Shown piece after piece: positions 34,126 to 42,133 of a DNA stretch of 64,000 bases; the first letter of the stretch is position 1; each line of letters begins with the position of its first letter. The stretch lies in assembly GCF_052115485.1 (NCBI RefSeq), contig NZ_JBFRGU010000004.1:522079-586078 (forward strand), written 5' to 3'. The position numbers and the translations under genes are program-made. The notes under the pieces were generated by a model that ran no database searches, was not told the origin of the DNA, and saw only the letters and a program-made list of their open reading frames with translations. This DNA is from Microvirga sp052115485. Lineage in GTDB: Bacteria; Pseudomonadota; Alphaproteobacteria; Rhizobiales; Beijerinckiaceae.

Positions 34126-34353
34126 ATGGATATGCGCAAGCTCGTCGGAAGCAACTTCGCCCGCATCAGGCGTGAAAAAGGTTTTACCCAGGAGCAGATT
34201 GAAGAGCGGTCCGGGTTGAGCCAGCAATACCTCAGCGGTCTGGAGCAAGGCCGCCGCAATCCCACAATCGTGACGCTCTACGAACTGGCCCAGGCTTTAG
34301 GCGTCAGCCATCTCGACCTGCTTAGACCGGCTGATTTGGCAGAGCGGAAGTAA
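34126..34353 (+). CDS. Small XRE-family regulator
   Basis: 75-residue protein made almost entirely of one helix-turn-helix domain: LVGSNFARIRREKGFTQEQI, EERSGLSQQYLSGLEQGRRN and PTIVTLYELAQALGVSHLDL. Single-domain XRE proteins of this size often control a neighbouring gene or themselves. Starts at ATG 34126 or ATG 34132 are both possible. An 8-bp inverted repeat upstream may be its operator. The divergent neighbour is the frameshifted membrane gene, so the pair may be a decayed unit. Confidence 0.85.
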   Translation: MDMRKLVGSNFARIRREKGFTQEQIEERSGLSQQYLSGLEQGRRNPTIVTLYELAQALGVSHLDLLRPADLAERK

Positions 34354-34471
34354 TTGCTTTCTTTGAGGGATAGCACATCCTAAAGAAAGACAGGTCGTCC
34401 GAAGCCTTCTCCCAGCGAGCGCAGAAGGGCCTTGTCCGTCAGGACACTTAAATAACCTCCTACCGAAACCC

Positions 34472-34509
34472 CTCCGCGCGCCTTACCTTAAAGGTCACGC
34501 CGCGCGGAG
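34472..34509 (+). promoter_or_regulatory. Hairpin covering the ribosome site of the site-2 protease gene
   Basis: Perfect 9-bp stem CTCCGCGCG / CGCGCGGAG with a 20-nt loop; the GGAG at the end of the 3' arm is the ribosome-binding sequence, 6 bp before ATG 34516. It could block translation or act as a terminator-like attenuator because ATTTTT follows. Seen directly; function inferred. Confidence 0.6.
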
Positions 34510-34515
34510 ATTTTT

Positions 34516-35625
34516 ATGCTCTGGTCCATTCCCGTTGCACGCATCGGCGAAACGGCGGTGCGCATTCATGTGACGTTCCTGCTGTTCCTCATCTGGATCG
34601 GCGCGGCGCAATGGCAGGTGGGCGGGCGGGACGCGGCGCTGCAAGGCGTTCTATTCATGGTGCTGCTCTTCGTCTGTGTGCTCGCCCATGAATTCGGTCA
34701 CATCCTCGTCGCCCGGCACTATGGCATCAAGACGCCGCAGGTGACGCTCTGGCCCATCGGCGGCATCGCGAGTCTCGAGCGGATTCCAGACGATCCGAAG
34801 CAGGAATTGCTGATCGCCATCGCGGGGCCGCTGGTGAACGTGGTCATCGCGGCGATCCTGATCGTGGTGATCGGCATCGGCTTCAACGAGGCGGTGGTGA
34901 CGGGGCTGGACGACCCGCGCGCCAGCCTCCTGGCGCGGCTGGCCACCGCCAATATCTTCCTTTTTCTCTTCAACCTGATCCCGGCCTTCCCGATGGATGG
35001 GGGGCGGGTGCTGCGCGCGTTTCTCGCCATGCGGCTGAGCCACGGGGAGGCGACGCGCATCGCCGCCCGCATCGGCCAGGGCACCGCCTTCGTGTTCGCC
35101 CTCGCGGGTTTGTTCGTGAGCCCGATTCTCGTGGTGATCGGACTGTTCGTCTATCTCGCGGCCACGGCGGAATCCCAGCACGTGGCGCTCCAGGACGGGA
35201 CGCAAGGTCTTCCCGTGCGGTCCCTGATGGTGAGCGCAGTCGAAGCGCTCCCCGCCTCCTCGACCCTCGATGAGGCGGTCGATCTGATGCTGCGGACCTC
35301 GCAAAAGGAGTTTCCGGTCGTGGACGAGACCGGCCATCCTCATGGCCTGCTGACCCGGGACGGGCTCATCCTCGCCCTGCGCGAGAGCGGCCCGACGCGG
35401 CCCGTTCAGGAAGTCATGATGCGGGATTTTCCGACGGTGGGCGATTGGCAGCCTTTCGAGGCCGCGCTCACCCTCCTCAACCAGGCGAAGGCCCCGGCGA
35501 TTATCGTCCTCGATAGCACGCAGAAGCTCGTCGGCATCGTCACGCCGGAGAATATCGGGGAAATGATGATGGTCCGCAGCGTGCGCCCCGACTGGCGCTT
35601 CGGCACCCGGCGCGTGCGGGCCTGA
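34516..35625 (+). CDS. Site-2 protease family protein with CBS domains
   Basis: 369-residue M50-type intramembrane metalloprotease. The zinc motif AHEFGH is in the third hydrophobic segment (VLAHEFGHILVARHYG) and the second metal motif is FNLIPAFPMDGGRVLRAF; about six membrane helices fill residues 15-220. Two CBS motifs follow (about 235-290 and 295-350), which usually bind adenine nucleotides and would regulate activity. Ends SVRPDWRFGTRRVRA. Substrate unknown; relatives cleave membrane anti-sigma factors or pro-proteins. A hairpin hides its ribosome site. Confidence 0.9.
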   Translation: MLWSIPVARIGETAVRIHVTFLLFLIWIGAAQWQVGGRDAALQGVLFMVLLFVCVLAHEFGHILVARHYGIKTPQVTLWPIGGIASLERIPDDPKQELLIAIAGPLVNVVIAAILIVVIGIGFNEAVVTGLDDPRASLLARLATANIFLFLFNLIPAFPMDGGRVLRAFLAMRLSHGEATRIAARIGQGTAFVFALAGLFVSPILVVIGLFVYLAATAESQHVALQDGTQGLPVRSLMVSAVEALPASSTLDEAVDLMLRTSQKEFPVVDETGHPHGLLTRDGLILALRESGPTRPVQEVMMRDFPTVGDWQPFEAALTLLNQAKAPAIIVLDSTQKLVGIVTPENIGEMMMVRSVRPDWRFGTRRVRA

Positions 35626-35634
35626 ACCGCCGGT

Positions 35635-36096
35635 TCAGGGTTTTGCGACTTCCTGAGGAACCGGTCCGCCCCCGTCGAGGACGTATTTCCACGAACCGTC
35701 CGGCTGCTTTTTCCAGATGGTCACATAGGCCCCGTGCTGCTTGACCTCGCCATTGTCGCGCACCTTGAAGCGACCGAAGGTGTAGCCGAGGTCGCCGCTC
35801 GCCGCGATTTCCGCCTTCAATGGCTCCCAGCTCAGGGCGGACCCGGTCACTTTGGAGAAGATCCCGACAAACTCTTCGTTGTCGAGGATCGGCATATTCG
35901 GCGGACGGAGCATGATAGGCGCATTCGCCGCATAAGCGATAAAAGCTTTGCCGACGCCCTCCTTCTGGGCCATGTCGTTGAAGGCCCGGTCGGCGTCCAT
36001 CAATTGCTGCGCTGGCATGGTCTGTCCTGTGGCGGCCTGAGAGAGCGCGCACATGACCAGCCCGACGATCAAAGTCCCCCTTCTTATCAATGGCAT
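35635..36096 (-). CDS. Secreted NTF2-like (DUF4440/SnoaL-type) protein
   Basis: 153 residues with an N-terminal signal peptide (MPLIRRGTLIVGLVMCALSQ, cut near AATGQ) and an NTF2-like domain: helix LMDADRAFNDMAQKEGVGKA, strand segment GDLGYTFGRFKVRDNGEVKQ and the family ending GAYVTIWKKQPDGSWKYVLD. Such domains bind small ligands or act as subunits; no catalytic residue can be named. ATG 36096 has AGAGGA upstream, better than the TTG at 36111. Convergent with the site-2 protease gene, 9 bp apart. Confidence 0.8.
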   Translation of the reverse strand: MPLIRRGTLIVGLVMCALSQAATGQTMPAQQLMDADRAFNDMAQKEGVGKAFIAYAANAPIMLRPPNMPILDNEEFVGIFSKVTGSALSWEPLKAEIAASGDLGYTFGRFKVRDNGEVKQHGAYVTIWKKQPDGSWKYVLDGGGPVPQEVAKP

Positions 36097-36158
36097 TGGG
36101 AATCCTCTCAAAAAATGACGTTATAATCTTGTGTATCGCGGACGCCGATTCCTGCCTA

Positions 36159-36194
36159 GAGTTTGATCGTGTCTCTTGAAACACGATCAAACTC
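36159..36194. repeat. Perfect 14-bp inverted repeat
   Basis: GAGTTTGATCGTGT-CTCTTGAA-ACACGATCAAACTC, in the 345-bp gap between the divergent NTF2-like and typA genes, 16 bp from a family D element. There is no T-run, so it is not an intrinsic terminator. Confidence 0.8.
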
Positions 36195-36210
36195 CCGATT
36201 CCTTATTGCC

Positions 36211-36255
36211 GCATGATCCGGGCGAACACCCGTTTCCCACTTGTTCGGATCATGC
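36211..36255. repeat. Short dispersed palindrome, family D, copy 4
   Basis: GCATGATCCGGGCGAACACC..TTGTTCGGATCATGC upstream of typA; the best-preserved copy of the family in this window. Confidence 0.85.
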
Positions 36256-36441
36256 TCCGCCTGCCCCCGAGGCCCGTTTTGCGACTTATCCGGGCAGCCT
36301 TGAACGTCGAAAAAGCGCGTGCCCTATTGCCGCCAAAGGCTCATCACTATATTGCATCGCAAGATTTCCCTTTTCCGGTTTCGAGAGAGTGCGCCAAGCG
36401 GGCCCCCGTTGCCGGACGGTTTTTGCTTTGAAAGAGCCCTT

Positions 36442-38271
36442 ATGAAGCTGCGCAATATCGCCATCATCGCCCACGTCGACCATGGCAAGACGACCCTTGT
36501 CGACAAGCTCCTCTCCCAATCGGGCAGCTTCCGCGAGAACCAGCGCGTGGAAGAACGCGCGATGGATTCGAACGATCTCGAAAAAGAGCGTGGCATCACG
36601 ATTCTCGCCAAGGCGACCTCGGTCGTCTGGAAGGATACCCGCATCAACATCGTCGACACCCCCGGCCACGCGGATTTCGGCGGCGAGGTGGAGCGCATCC
36701 TGAGCATGGTCGACGGCGCCATCGTTCTCGTGGATGCGGCCGAAGGCCCGATGCCGCAGACCAAGTTCGTGGTGTCCAAGGCCCTCAAGATCGGCCTTCG
36801 CCCCATCGTCGCCATCAACAAAATCGACCGGCCCGACGCCCGCCACCAGGAAGTCATCAACGAGGTGTTCGACCTGTTCGCGGCGCTCGACGCCTCGGAC
36901 GAGCAGCTCGACTTCCCGATCCTCTACGGTTCGGGCCGCAACGGCTGGATGGCGAAGTCTCCGGAAGGCCCGAGCGACGAAGGCCTCGGGCCCCTGTTTG
37001 ATCTCGTGCTCGACCATGTGCCCCCGGCCAAGACCGAGGAAGGCCCGTTCCGCATGCTCGGAACGCTGCTCGAAGCCAACCCGTTCCTCGGCCGCATCGT
37101 CACCGGCCGCATTAGCGCCGGTTCGGTGAAGCCGAACCAGGCGATCAAGGTGCTCGACCGGGACGGTAACGTGGTCGAGACGGGCCGCGTGTCCAAGATC
37201 CTCGCCTTCCGCGGCCTGGAGCGTCAGCCCATCGAACTCGGCGAGGCCGGCGACATCGTCTCCATCGCGGGCCTCGTCAAGGGCTCCGTGGCCGACACTT
37301 TCTGCGCGCCTGAGAACGACGTCGCGATCCAGGCCCAGCCCATCGATCCGCCGACCGTCACCATGTCCTTCATCGTCAACGATAGTCCGCTCGCCGGCAC
37401 CGAGGGCGACAAGGTCACGAGCCGCATGATCCGCGACCGCCTGTTCAAGGAAGCGGAAGGCAACGTGACCCTCAAGATCGAGGAAGCGACGGACAAGGAC
37501 TCGTTCTTCGTCTCGGGTCGCGGCGAATTGCAGCTCGCCATCCTCATCGAGACCATGCGCCGCGAAGGCTTCGAGATCGCCGTGTCGCGTCCCCGCGTGG
37601 TGTTCAAGAAGGACGAGGCCACGGGCCAACTTCTCGAACCCATTGAGGAAGTGGTCATCGACGTGGACGAGGAGCATTCCGGCGTCGTGGTGCAGAAGAT
37701 GTCCGAGCGTCGCGCCGATATGATCGAGATGCGCCCATCCGGCGGCAACCGTCAGCGCCTCGTGTTCTACGCTCCGACCCGTGGCCTCATCGGCTATCAG
37801 GGCGAACTCATGACCGACACGCGCGGCACTGCGATCATGAACCGCCTGTTCCACGCCTACGAGCCCTACAAGGGCGAGATCGCCGGCCGCCGCAACGGCG
37901 TCCTGATCTCCAACGACCAGGGCGAGGCTGTCGCTTACGCCCTGTGGAACCTGGAAGATCGCGGCCCGATGATGATCGAGCCCGGCTGGAAGGTCTATCA
38001 GGGCATGATCGTCGGCGAGCATAACCGCGAGAACGATCTCGAAGTGAACGTGCTCAAGGGCAAGAAGCTCACCAACATCCGCACGACCTCCAAGGACGAA
38101 GCGGTGCGCCTGACCCCGCCGATCCGCATGACGCTGGAAAAGTCGCTGGCGTGGATTCAGGACGACGAGTTGGTGGAAGTGACGCCGAAGTCGATCCGCA
38201 TCCGCAAGTCGGTCCTCGACCCGAACGACCGCAAGCGCGCCGAGCGCTCGAAGGAAGCGCTGACCGCTTAA
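36442..38271 (+). CDS. typA: Translational GTPase TypA/BipA
   Basis: 609-residue ribosome-binding GTPase. G-domain motifs: G1 AHVDHGKTTLVDKLL, G2 with EKERGITI, G3 VDTPGHADFGGEVER and G4 INKIDRPDAR; then the beta-barrel, two EF-G-like domains and the BipA-specific C-terminal domain (LTPPIRMTLEKSLAWIQDDE, LVEVTPKSIRIRK). It acts in ribosome assembly and stress adaptation. ATG 36442 (MKLRNIAIIAHVDHGK) is the conserved start. An intrinsic terminator follows. Confidence 0.97.
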   Translation: MKLRNIAIIAHVDHGKTTLVDKLLSQSGSFRENQRVEERAMDSNDLEKERGITILAKATSVVWKDTRINIVDTPGHADFGGEVERILSMVDGAIVLVDAAEGPMPQTKFVVSKALKIGLRPIVAINKIDRPDARHQEVINEVFDLFAALDASDEQLDFPILYGSGRNGWMAKSPEGPSDEGLGPLFDLVLDHVPPAKTEEGPFRMLGTLLEANPFLGRIVTGRISAGSVKPNQAIKVLDRDGNVVETGRVSKILAFRGLERQPIELGEAGDIVSIAGLVKGSVADTFCAPENDVAIQAQPIDPPTVTMSFIVNDSPLAGTEGDKVTSRMIRDRLFKEAEGNVTLKIEEATDKDSFFVSGRGELQLAILIETMRREGFEIAVSRPRVVFKKDEATGQLLEPIEEVVIDVDEEHSGVVVQKMSERRADMIEMRPSGGNRQRLVFYAPTRGLIGYQGELMTDTRGTAIMNRLFHAYEPYKGEIAGRRNGVLISNDQGEAVAYALWNLEDRGPMMIEPGWKVYQGMIVGEHNRENDLEVNVLKGKKLTNIRTTSKDEAVRLTPPIRMTLEKSLAWIQDDELVEVTPKSIRIRKSVLDPNDRKRAERSKEALTA

Positions 38272-38293
38272 AAGCAGCGCTTTTAGCCAAATC

Positions 38294-38322
38294 AAAAGGC
38301 CGCCCAACGGGCGGCCTTTTTT
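38294..38322 (+). terminator. Intrinsic terminator of typA
   Basis: AAAGGCCGCCC-AAC-GGGCGGCCTTT followed by TTT, 22 bp after the stop. Confidence 0.93.
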
Positions 38323-38485
38323 GTGATCGCACCGATCGCAAGCTGAGAATAGCGCTTTGTCCTAAAGACGATCCCCGATCTGCAAGCCCGTGGAAGAGGT
38401 CTGCGTCGCTTCAAAGCAAAGCCCGCCTTGAAGGGGCGGGTCTTGCTACCAATCAGGGGACGGCGAACGTCCGTCGCAAGAGCGA

Positions 38486-40843
38486 TCAGACGACCAGGAA
38501 ATCGCCAGCATCCAACACTTTGGCGGTAAGGCCTTTCTTCAACTGGAGGAAGTCGATCGCCTTGTACTTCGTGTCGCTGCCGTCGGCATCGTAGGACACC
38601 TTGCCCGTCTTGGCGTTGTAGGAAATGTAGTCGTCCTTGTCCTTGACGCCGAACGAGAAAAACTTCTTGCTCAACGCCTTGCCGGCCACTGTGCCCTTGC
38701 CCACCTTCTTGAAGATCGCATCGTCGAGCAGGAATTTGTCCTCGCCGTTCTTCCAGTCGGTGATGCTGTCGAGATTGGTCTTGGCATTCAACTTGGTGTC
38801 GAACAGGAACCGATCCTTGCCGACGCCGCCTGTGAGAGCATCTTTGCCCGCGCCGCCGGACAGCGTATCATCTCCCAAACCACCCGCGAGCTTGTCGTTG
38901 CCGGCGAGGCCGAAGAAAGCTTCATTCGCATCCCGTCCTGAAACGTTGTCGGCTCCTGACGTCCCAGCAATCTCAAATGTGTCGCCGGACGCCGTCTTGA
39001 GCGATCCGAGAGCGTTGAACTGTGCAAGACTCAAAGCGAGCTTGTTATTGAGAGCATCGATGCCTTTGATACCCTTCACTGACAATTCCATCATCTGAAC
39101 GGCAGATAGGCCTGAGAGGACAGCTCCGTCGTCAGCCAGGGTCGCTATATCGTCCGCCGCCAGCGGCGTGGAGCCGAGCGCGACAAGCTTCGCAAAGGAC
39201 AGAGAATACGAACCTGCGCCGAGGGCATCGATGGCATCAATGCCTTTGCCTGCGAAGCCCCGAACCTGCTCCACCGTCAGAGCGGCGAGGGCGGCCGAAA
39301 TGCTGGCTCCTTCATCCCGCAGGGTGATCACATCGTCTGCCGCCATGGTCAGCGACGTCGTCGCAAGGGCACCGACCTGCTCGGCCGACAAGGAGACGGA
39401 AGCCTGCGCGCCGTCCGCATCGATGACATCGCCCCCCCTCGCACCGAGGTGACGGATGAACTCACCGGTCATGCGCTGAACCTCATCGACCGTGTCTTTG
39501 ATGGTCACCCGGTCCTCCGCGGTGAATCCCACCGAACCCAGTGTGATGACCTTGTCGAGGTTCAGAGTGAGCGTGTCCGTCGTGGAATTGAGCCGCGCCA
39601 CGTTAAGGCCGGCAATTCTCTGGAGAACTGAATTGTCGAAACTTTCCAGGGTGCTGCCCGTGTCCTTCACGACAAAAACGTTGCTCCCCCGCAACCCGGC
39701 ACCGACAACTTCATCAAGCCTTCCAAGCGTCAGCTCGATCGCCCCGTCATCCGTGGCATCGATGGCATCGATGCCCTTGCCGAGAAGGCCGGAGATCTGC
39801 GCCTCGGTCAGGGTGGCGAGAGCCGCCGAAATCCTGGCGGCGGTATCGGCCATGGTCACCGTCAGGCCCACGGCGACGGTGAGGGACGATGTCTTGGCCA
39901 AGGCCACGCTCTGATCCGCACTCAGCGAGAGAGGGCCGACACCTTGCGGGAGGTCAATCGTATCAACCTTCTTGGCATCTAGCCTCGCGATGTGTTCCGC
40001 TGTTAGGTTTGCGAGATTCGCGGCCGTGTCCATCACCCTAGAGAAGCTTTCCTCCGCCACGGACAGTGATGCTGTTTCCGCCAAGGCGATGGCCTGATCC
40101 GCACGCAGTTGGATAGTACTAGGACCAGCACTGATGAAATCGACGTTGTTCAAGCCGAGTTGCCGAATATCCTGGGCGGTTAACGTCTGCAGCTCGGTGA
40201 AGCTGCCATCAACCGTCACATTGGTCGTGGCCTCCATTTTGAGCTTCGTGAGTTGAGCAAGGGCTTTTGCTTCAGCGACGGTTAGGATAATTGTTCTATC
40301 TGCTTCGGTTATGTTCAGGAAATCGACTCCTCCATCGTTCAGTTTGGCCCCAAGGCCTGACGTTAGCGCACTCTTGATTCGGTTTGTCGTGTCCTTAACT
40401 GTGACTTTGTCATCCGCCGCCATGACAAAATGCGCAGTTTCATCGCCGAATGCCCCGTTGGCTTGGCTGGTGGTGAACTGGATTGGAAGATTATCGGTAC
40501 TATCGATGGTCCGGATGCCTTTGTTCAGGTACCACTGCATCTGCTGCCAGCTGAGATTGCTGATGGCTCCGGCCGTATCGGAAACCGTGACGTCATTATC
40601 GGGTGCGAAGCCCATCAATGTACCCATCGCATCCAGCTGGTCGATTCTGAGGGACAGAGCGCCCTCGTCTGCATCGATCGTGTCTACCCAAATCCTCTTC
40701 ATTTCGCCGAAAATAGCCGGGCTCAGATTCTGAAGAATTTCTGCCGTGTCAGCGACAATGACATCGTCCCCGTCAGCGAAACTTGATCCGTTTTGTTGAA
40801 GATAAGTCAGCAGATCCGCGACACTCAGGGTCCGAATAGTCAT
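38486..40843 (-). CDS. RTX-type secreted protein with ten ~60-residue repeats
   Basis: 785 residues. From about 25 to 620 there are ten degenerate repeats of roughly 60 residues, marked by a V-T-x-x-D-T/E-x-A-x-x-I motif (Asp32, 89, 151, 212, 272, 333, 394, 450, 510, 571) and a KGIDAIDA element. Next are RTX calcium nonapeptides (GLAGNDKLA, GGLGDDTLS, GGAGKDALT) at about 644-676 and a C-terminal serralysin-like segment ending DAGDFLVV, typical of type I secretion signals. No N-terminal signal and no visible cysteine. No HlyB/HlyD/TolC genes adjoin it. Probably an exported surface or matrix protein; function inferred. Confidence 0.85.
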   Translation of the reverse strand: MTIRTLSVADLLTYLQQNGSSFADGDDVIVADTAEILQNLSPAIFGEMKRIWVDTIDADEGALSLRIDQLDAMGTLMGFAPDNDVTVSDTAGAISNLSWQQMQWYLNKGIRTIDSTDNLPIQFTTSQANGAFGDETAHFVMAADDKVTVKDTTNRIKSALTSGLGAKLNDGGVDFLNITEADRTIILTVAEAKALAQLTKLKMEATTNVTVDGSFTELQTLTAQDIRQLGLNNVDFISAGPSTIQLRADQAIALAETASLSVAEESFSRVMDTAANLANLTAEHIARLDAKKVDTIDLPQGVGPLSLSADQSVALAKTSSLTVAVGLTVTMADTAARISAALATLTEAQISGLLGKGIDAIDATDDGAIELTLGRLDEVVGAGLRGSNVFVVKDTGSTLESFDNSVLQRIAGLNVARLNSTTDTLTLNLDKVITLGSVGFTAEDRVTIKDTVDEVQRMTGEFIRHLGARGGDVIDADGAQASVSLSAEQVGALATTSLTMAADDVITLRDEGASISAALAALTVEQVRGFAGKGIDAIDALGAGSYSLSFAKLVALGSTPLAADDIATLADDGAVLSGLSAVQMMELSVKGIKGIDALNNKLALSLAQFNALGSLKTASGDTFEIAGTSGADNVSGRDANEAFFGLAGNDKLAGGLGDDTLSGGAGKDALTGGVGKDRFLFDTKLNAKTNLDSITDWKNGEDKFLLDDAIFKKVGKGTVAGKALSKKFFSFGVKDKDDYISYNAKTGKVSYDADGSDTKYKAIDFLQLKKGLTAKVLDAGDFLVV

Positions 40844-40928
40844 TACAGCCTCACGTCAGCTTTGGTGCTTGTAAGGCTCAGGTTATACAGGAGTGTCGGG
40901 TTCGACAACTATATATCATTCCTTTCAC

Positions 40929-41011
40929 CATCCTCGATACATCGCGTTCGAAGGACGAGGCATGTCCAGCGCTCTCTGGAACCTCCTTCGAGACGGTCAC
41001 TGCTTGATGAA
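40929..41011. repeat. Degraded family C-like repeat
   Basis: Contains TTCGAAGGACGAGGCATGTC and ACCTCCTTCGAGACGG, similar to parts of the 17520-17621 element, but the CCTCATCCTGAG ends are lost. Confidence 0.45.
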
Positions 41012-41050
41012 GGTTGAAGGCTAAGATGGAAGGAGGAAGAATCCTCGCGT

Positions 41051-41248
41051 CTATCCGCTCGTCGAATCCGCGTTGGGCTCTCCGGGGTCCGGCAGGGAGC
41101 CTGTGCCCGGCGTCGCATCAGGGTTCGTCAATTCCGGCTTGGCGTGCGGGCCTGCCGCCGGAAGCTTATGCTCTTCATTTCCGGGTTTGCCGCCGCCGCG
41201 ATCTTCGCGATTCCCGAGACGACCGGACGGGCGTTTCTTTTCGGCCAT
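41051..41248 (-). CDS. Small hydrophilic, disordered protein
   Basis: 65 residues, very rich in Lys, Arg, Glu, Gly and Pro (MAEKKRPSGRLGNREDRGGG at the start, NPDATPGTGSLPDPGEPN near the end), with no hydrophobic core, signal or cysteine. AAGGAG lies six bases before ATG 41248 on the minus strand, a strong ribosome site, so I consider it a real gene. Similar short Gly/Pro-rich proteins are frequent in this order; function unknown. It is upstream of the RTX gene on the same strand, about 200 bp apart. Confidence 0.6.
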   Translation of the reverse strand: MAEKKRPSGRLGNREDRGGGKPGNEEHKLPAAGPHAKPELTNPDATPGTGSLPDPGEPNADSTSG

Positions 41249-41318
41249 CACGCACTCCTTGAACCATCGATTCAAGACAACCGCGACGAACGGCGACAGT
41301 TCTGGCCAAGCTCGTGGA

Positions 41319-42020
41319 TCAGGTCGCCGCAGCGGATGGGGCGAGGTCCGCCATGAACGCGGGTAAGGGACACCCCTCCGACACGAGAAAAGCGGCCATC
41401 GGCCCGACGACGCGTCTGACGGCCGGTCGCTCCGTCATCCGCGCGCGCCATTGTTGGAGCCTCGGGGTCGCATCGGTCATGCCCGCGCCCATGCGCGCGC
41501 CGAAGAGTTGCGCCATGTAGAAGGCGATGTCGGCGAAGGAATAGGAGCCGGCGAGAAATTCGTTGTCCCCCAACGTCTCTTCCATATCCTCGTAGAAGCC
41601 TGCTGCGATCTCGCGCGCGGTGATCGCCACCGGGTCCTCCGGCGCATCCTGCAAGCTCATCAATCGAATGATGGGCGGGAAGTAGACCTCATCGGATTTG
41701 TGCTCGATGAGACGAGCTCGCGCCTTCGCCGCCCTGCCGGCAGGCCAGAGGGCGGGAGCGGGTCGCAGGTCCTCCAGATATTCGAAGATCTGGGTCGAAT
41801 CGAAGATTTCGACCGGGCCGTGAACCAACACCGGCACCTGCTTCTTCGGGTTGACCCGCACGACCTCCGGGTGCTTCGGCTCATAAAGCCGCTTCATCTC
41901 GAACGGCACCATGATCAATTCGAATACGAGGCCCTTTTCATGAGCCGCGATCTGCGCCTTCGCGCCGAACATGCTCAACGGACCGGAGAAGAGACGGATC
42001 GGCGCGGCGTCGGATGTCAT
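41319..42020 (-). CDS. Glutathione S-transferase family protein
   Basis: 233 residues: thioredoxin-like N-terminal domain (IRLFSGPLSMFGAKAQIAAH, KKQVPVLVHGPVEIFDSTQI with the cis-proline and the glutathione-binding S-T pair) and an all-helical C-terminal domain with FLAGSYSFADIAFY, the GST N-capping box region. The usual S-P-x-C/S active-site start reads SGPLSMFG. Substrate unknown. Same strand as cysK but separated by the cysK terminator, so independently transcribed. Confidence 0.9.
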   Translation of the reverse strand: MTSDAAPIRLFSGPLSMFGAKAQIAAHEKGLVFELIMVPFEMKRLYEPKHPEVVRVNPKKQVPVLVHGPVEIFDSTQIFEYLEDLRPAPALWPAGRAAKARARLIEHKSDEVYFPPIIRLMSLQDAPEDPVAITAREIAAGFYEDMEETLGDNEFLAGSYSFADIAFYMAQLFGARMGAGMTDATPRLQQWRARMTERPAVRRVVGPMAAFLVSEGCPLPAFMADLAPSAAAT

Positions 42021-42079
42021 GAATAATCGTCCCTGTTTTCGGCGTTTCCCTTGTCTACAGATGTCTGCATCCGCGCAAA

Positions 42080-42106
42080 AGAAAAGGGCGACCGGAGCCG
42101 CCCTTT
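42080..42106 (-). terminator. Intrinsic terminator of cysK
   Basis: Stem AAAGGGCG / CGCCCTTT; read on the minus strand it is followed by TTCTTTTG. It lies between the cysK stop and the GST start. Confidence 0.82.
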
Positions 42107-42133
42107 CGATTTTCGTATCCGCCGCGGGGATGT

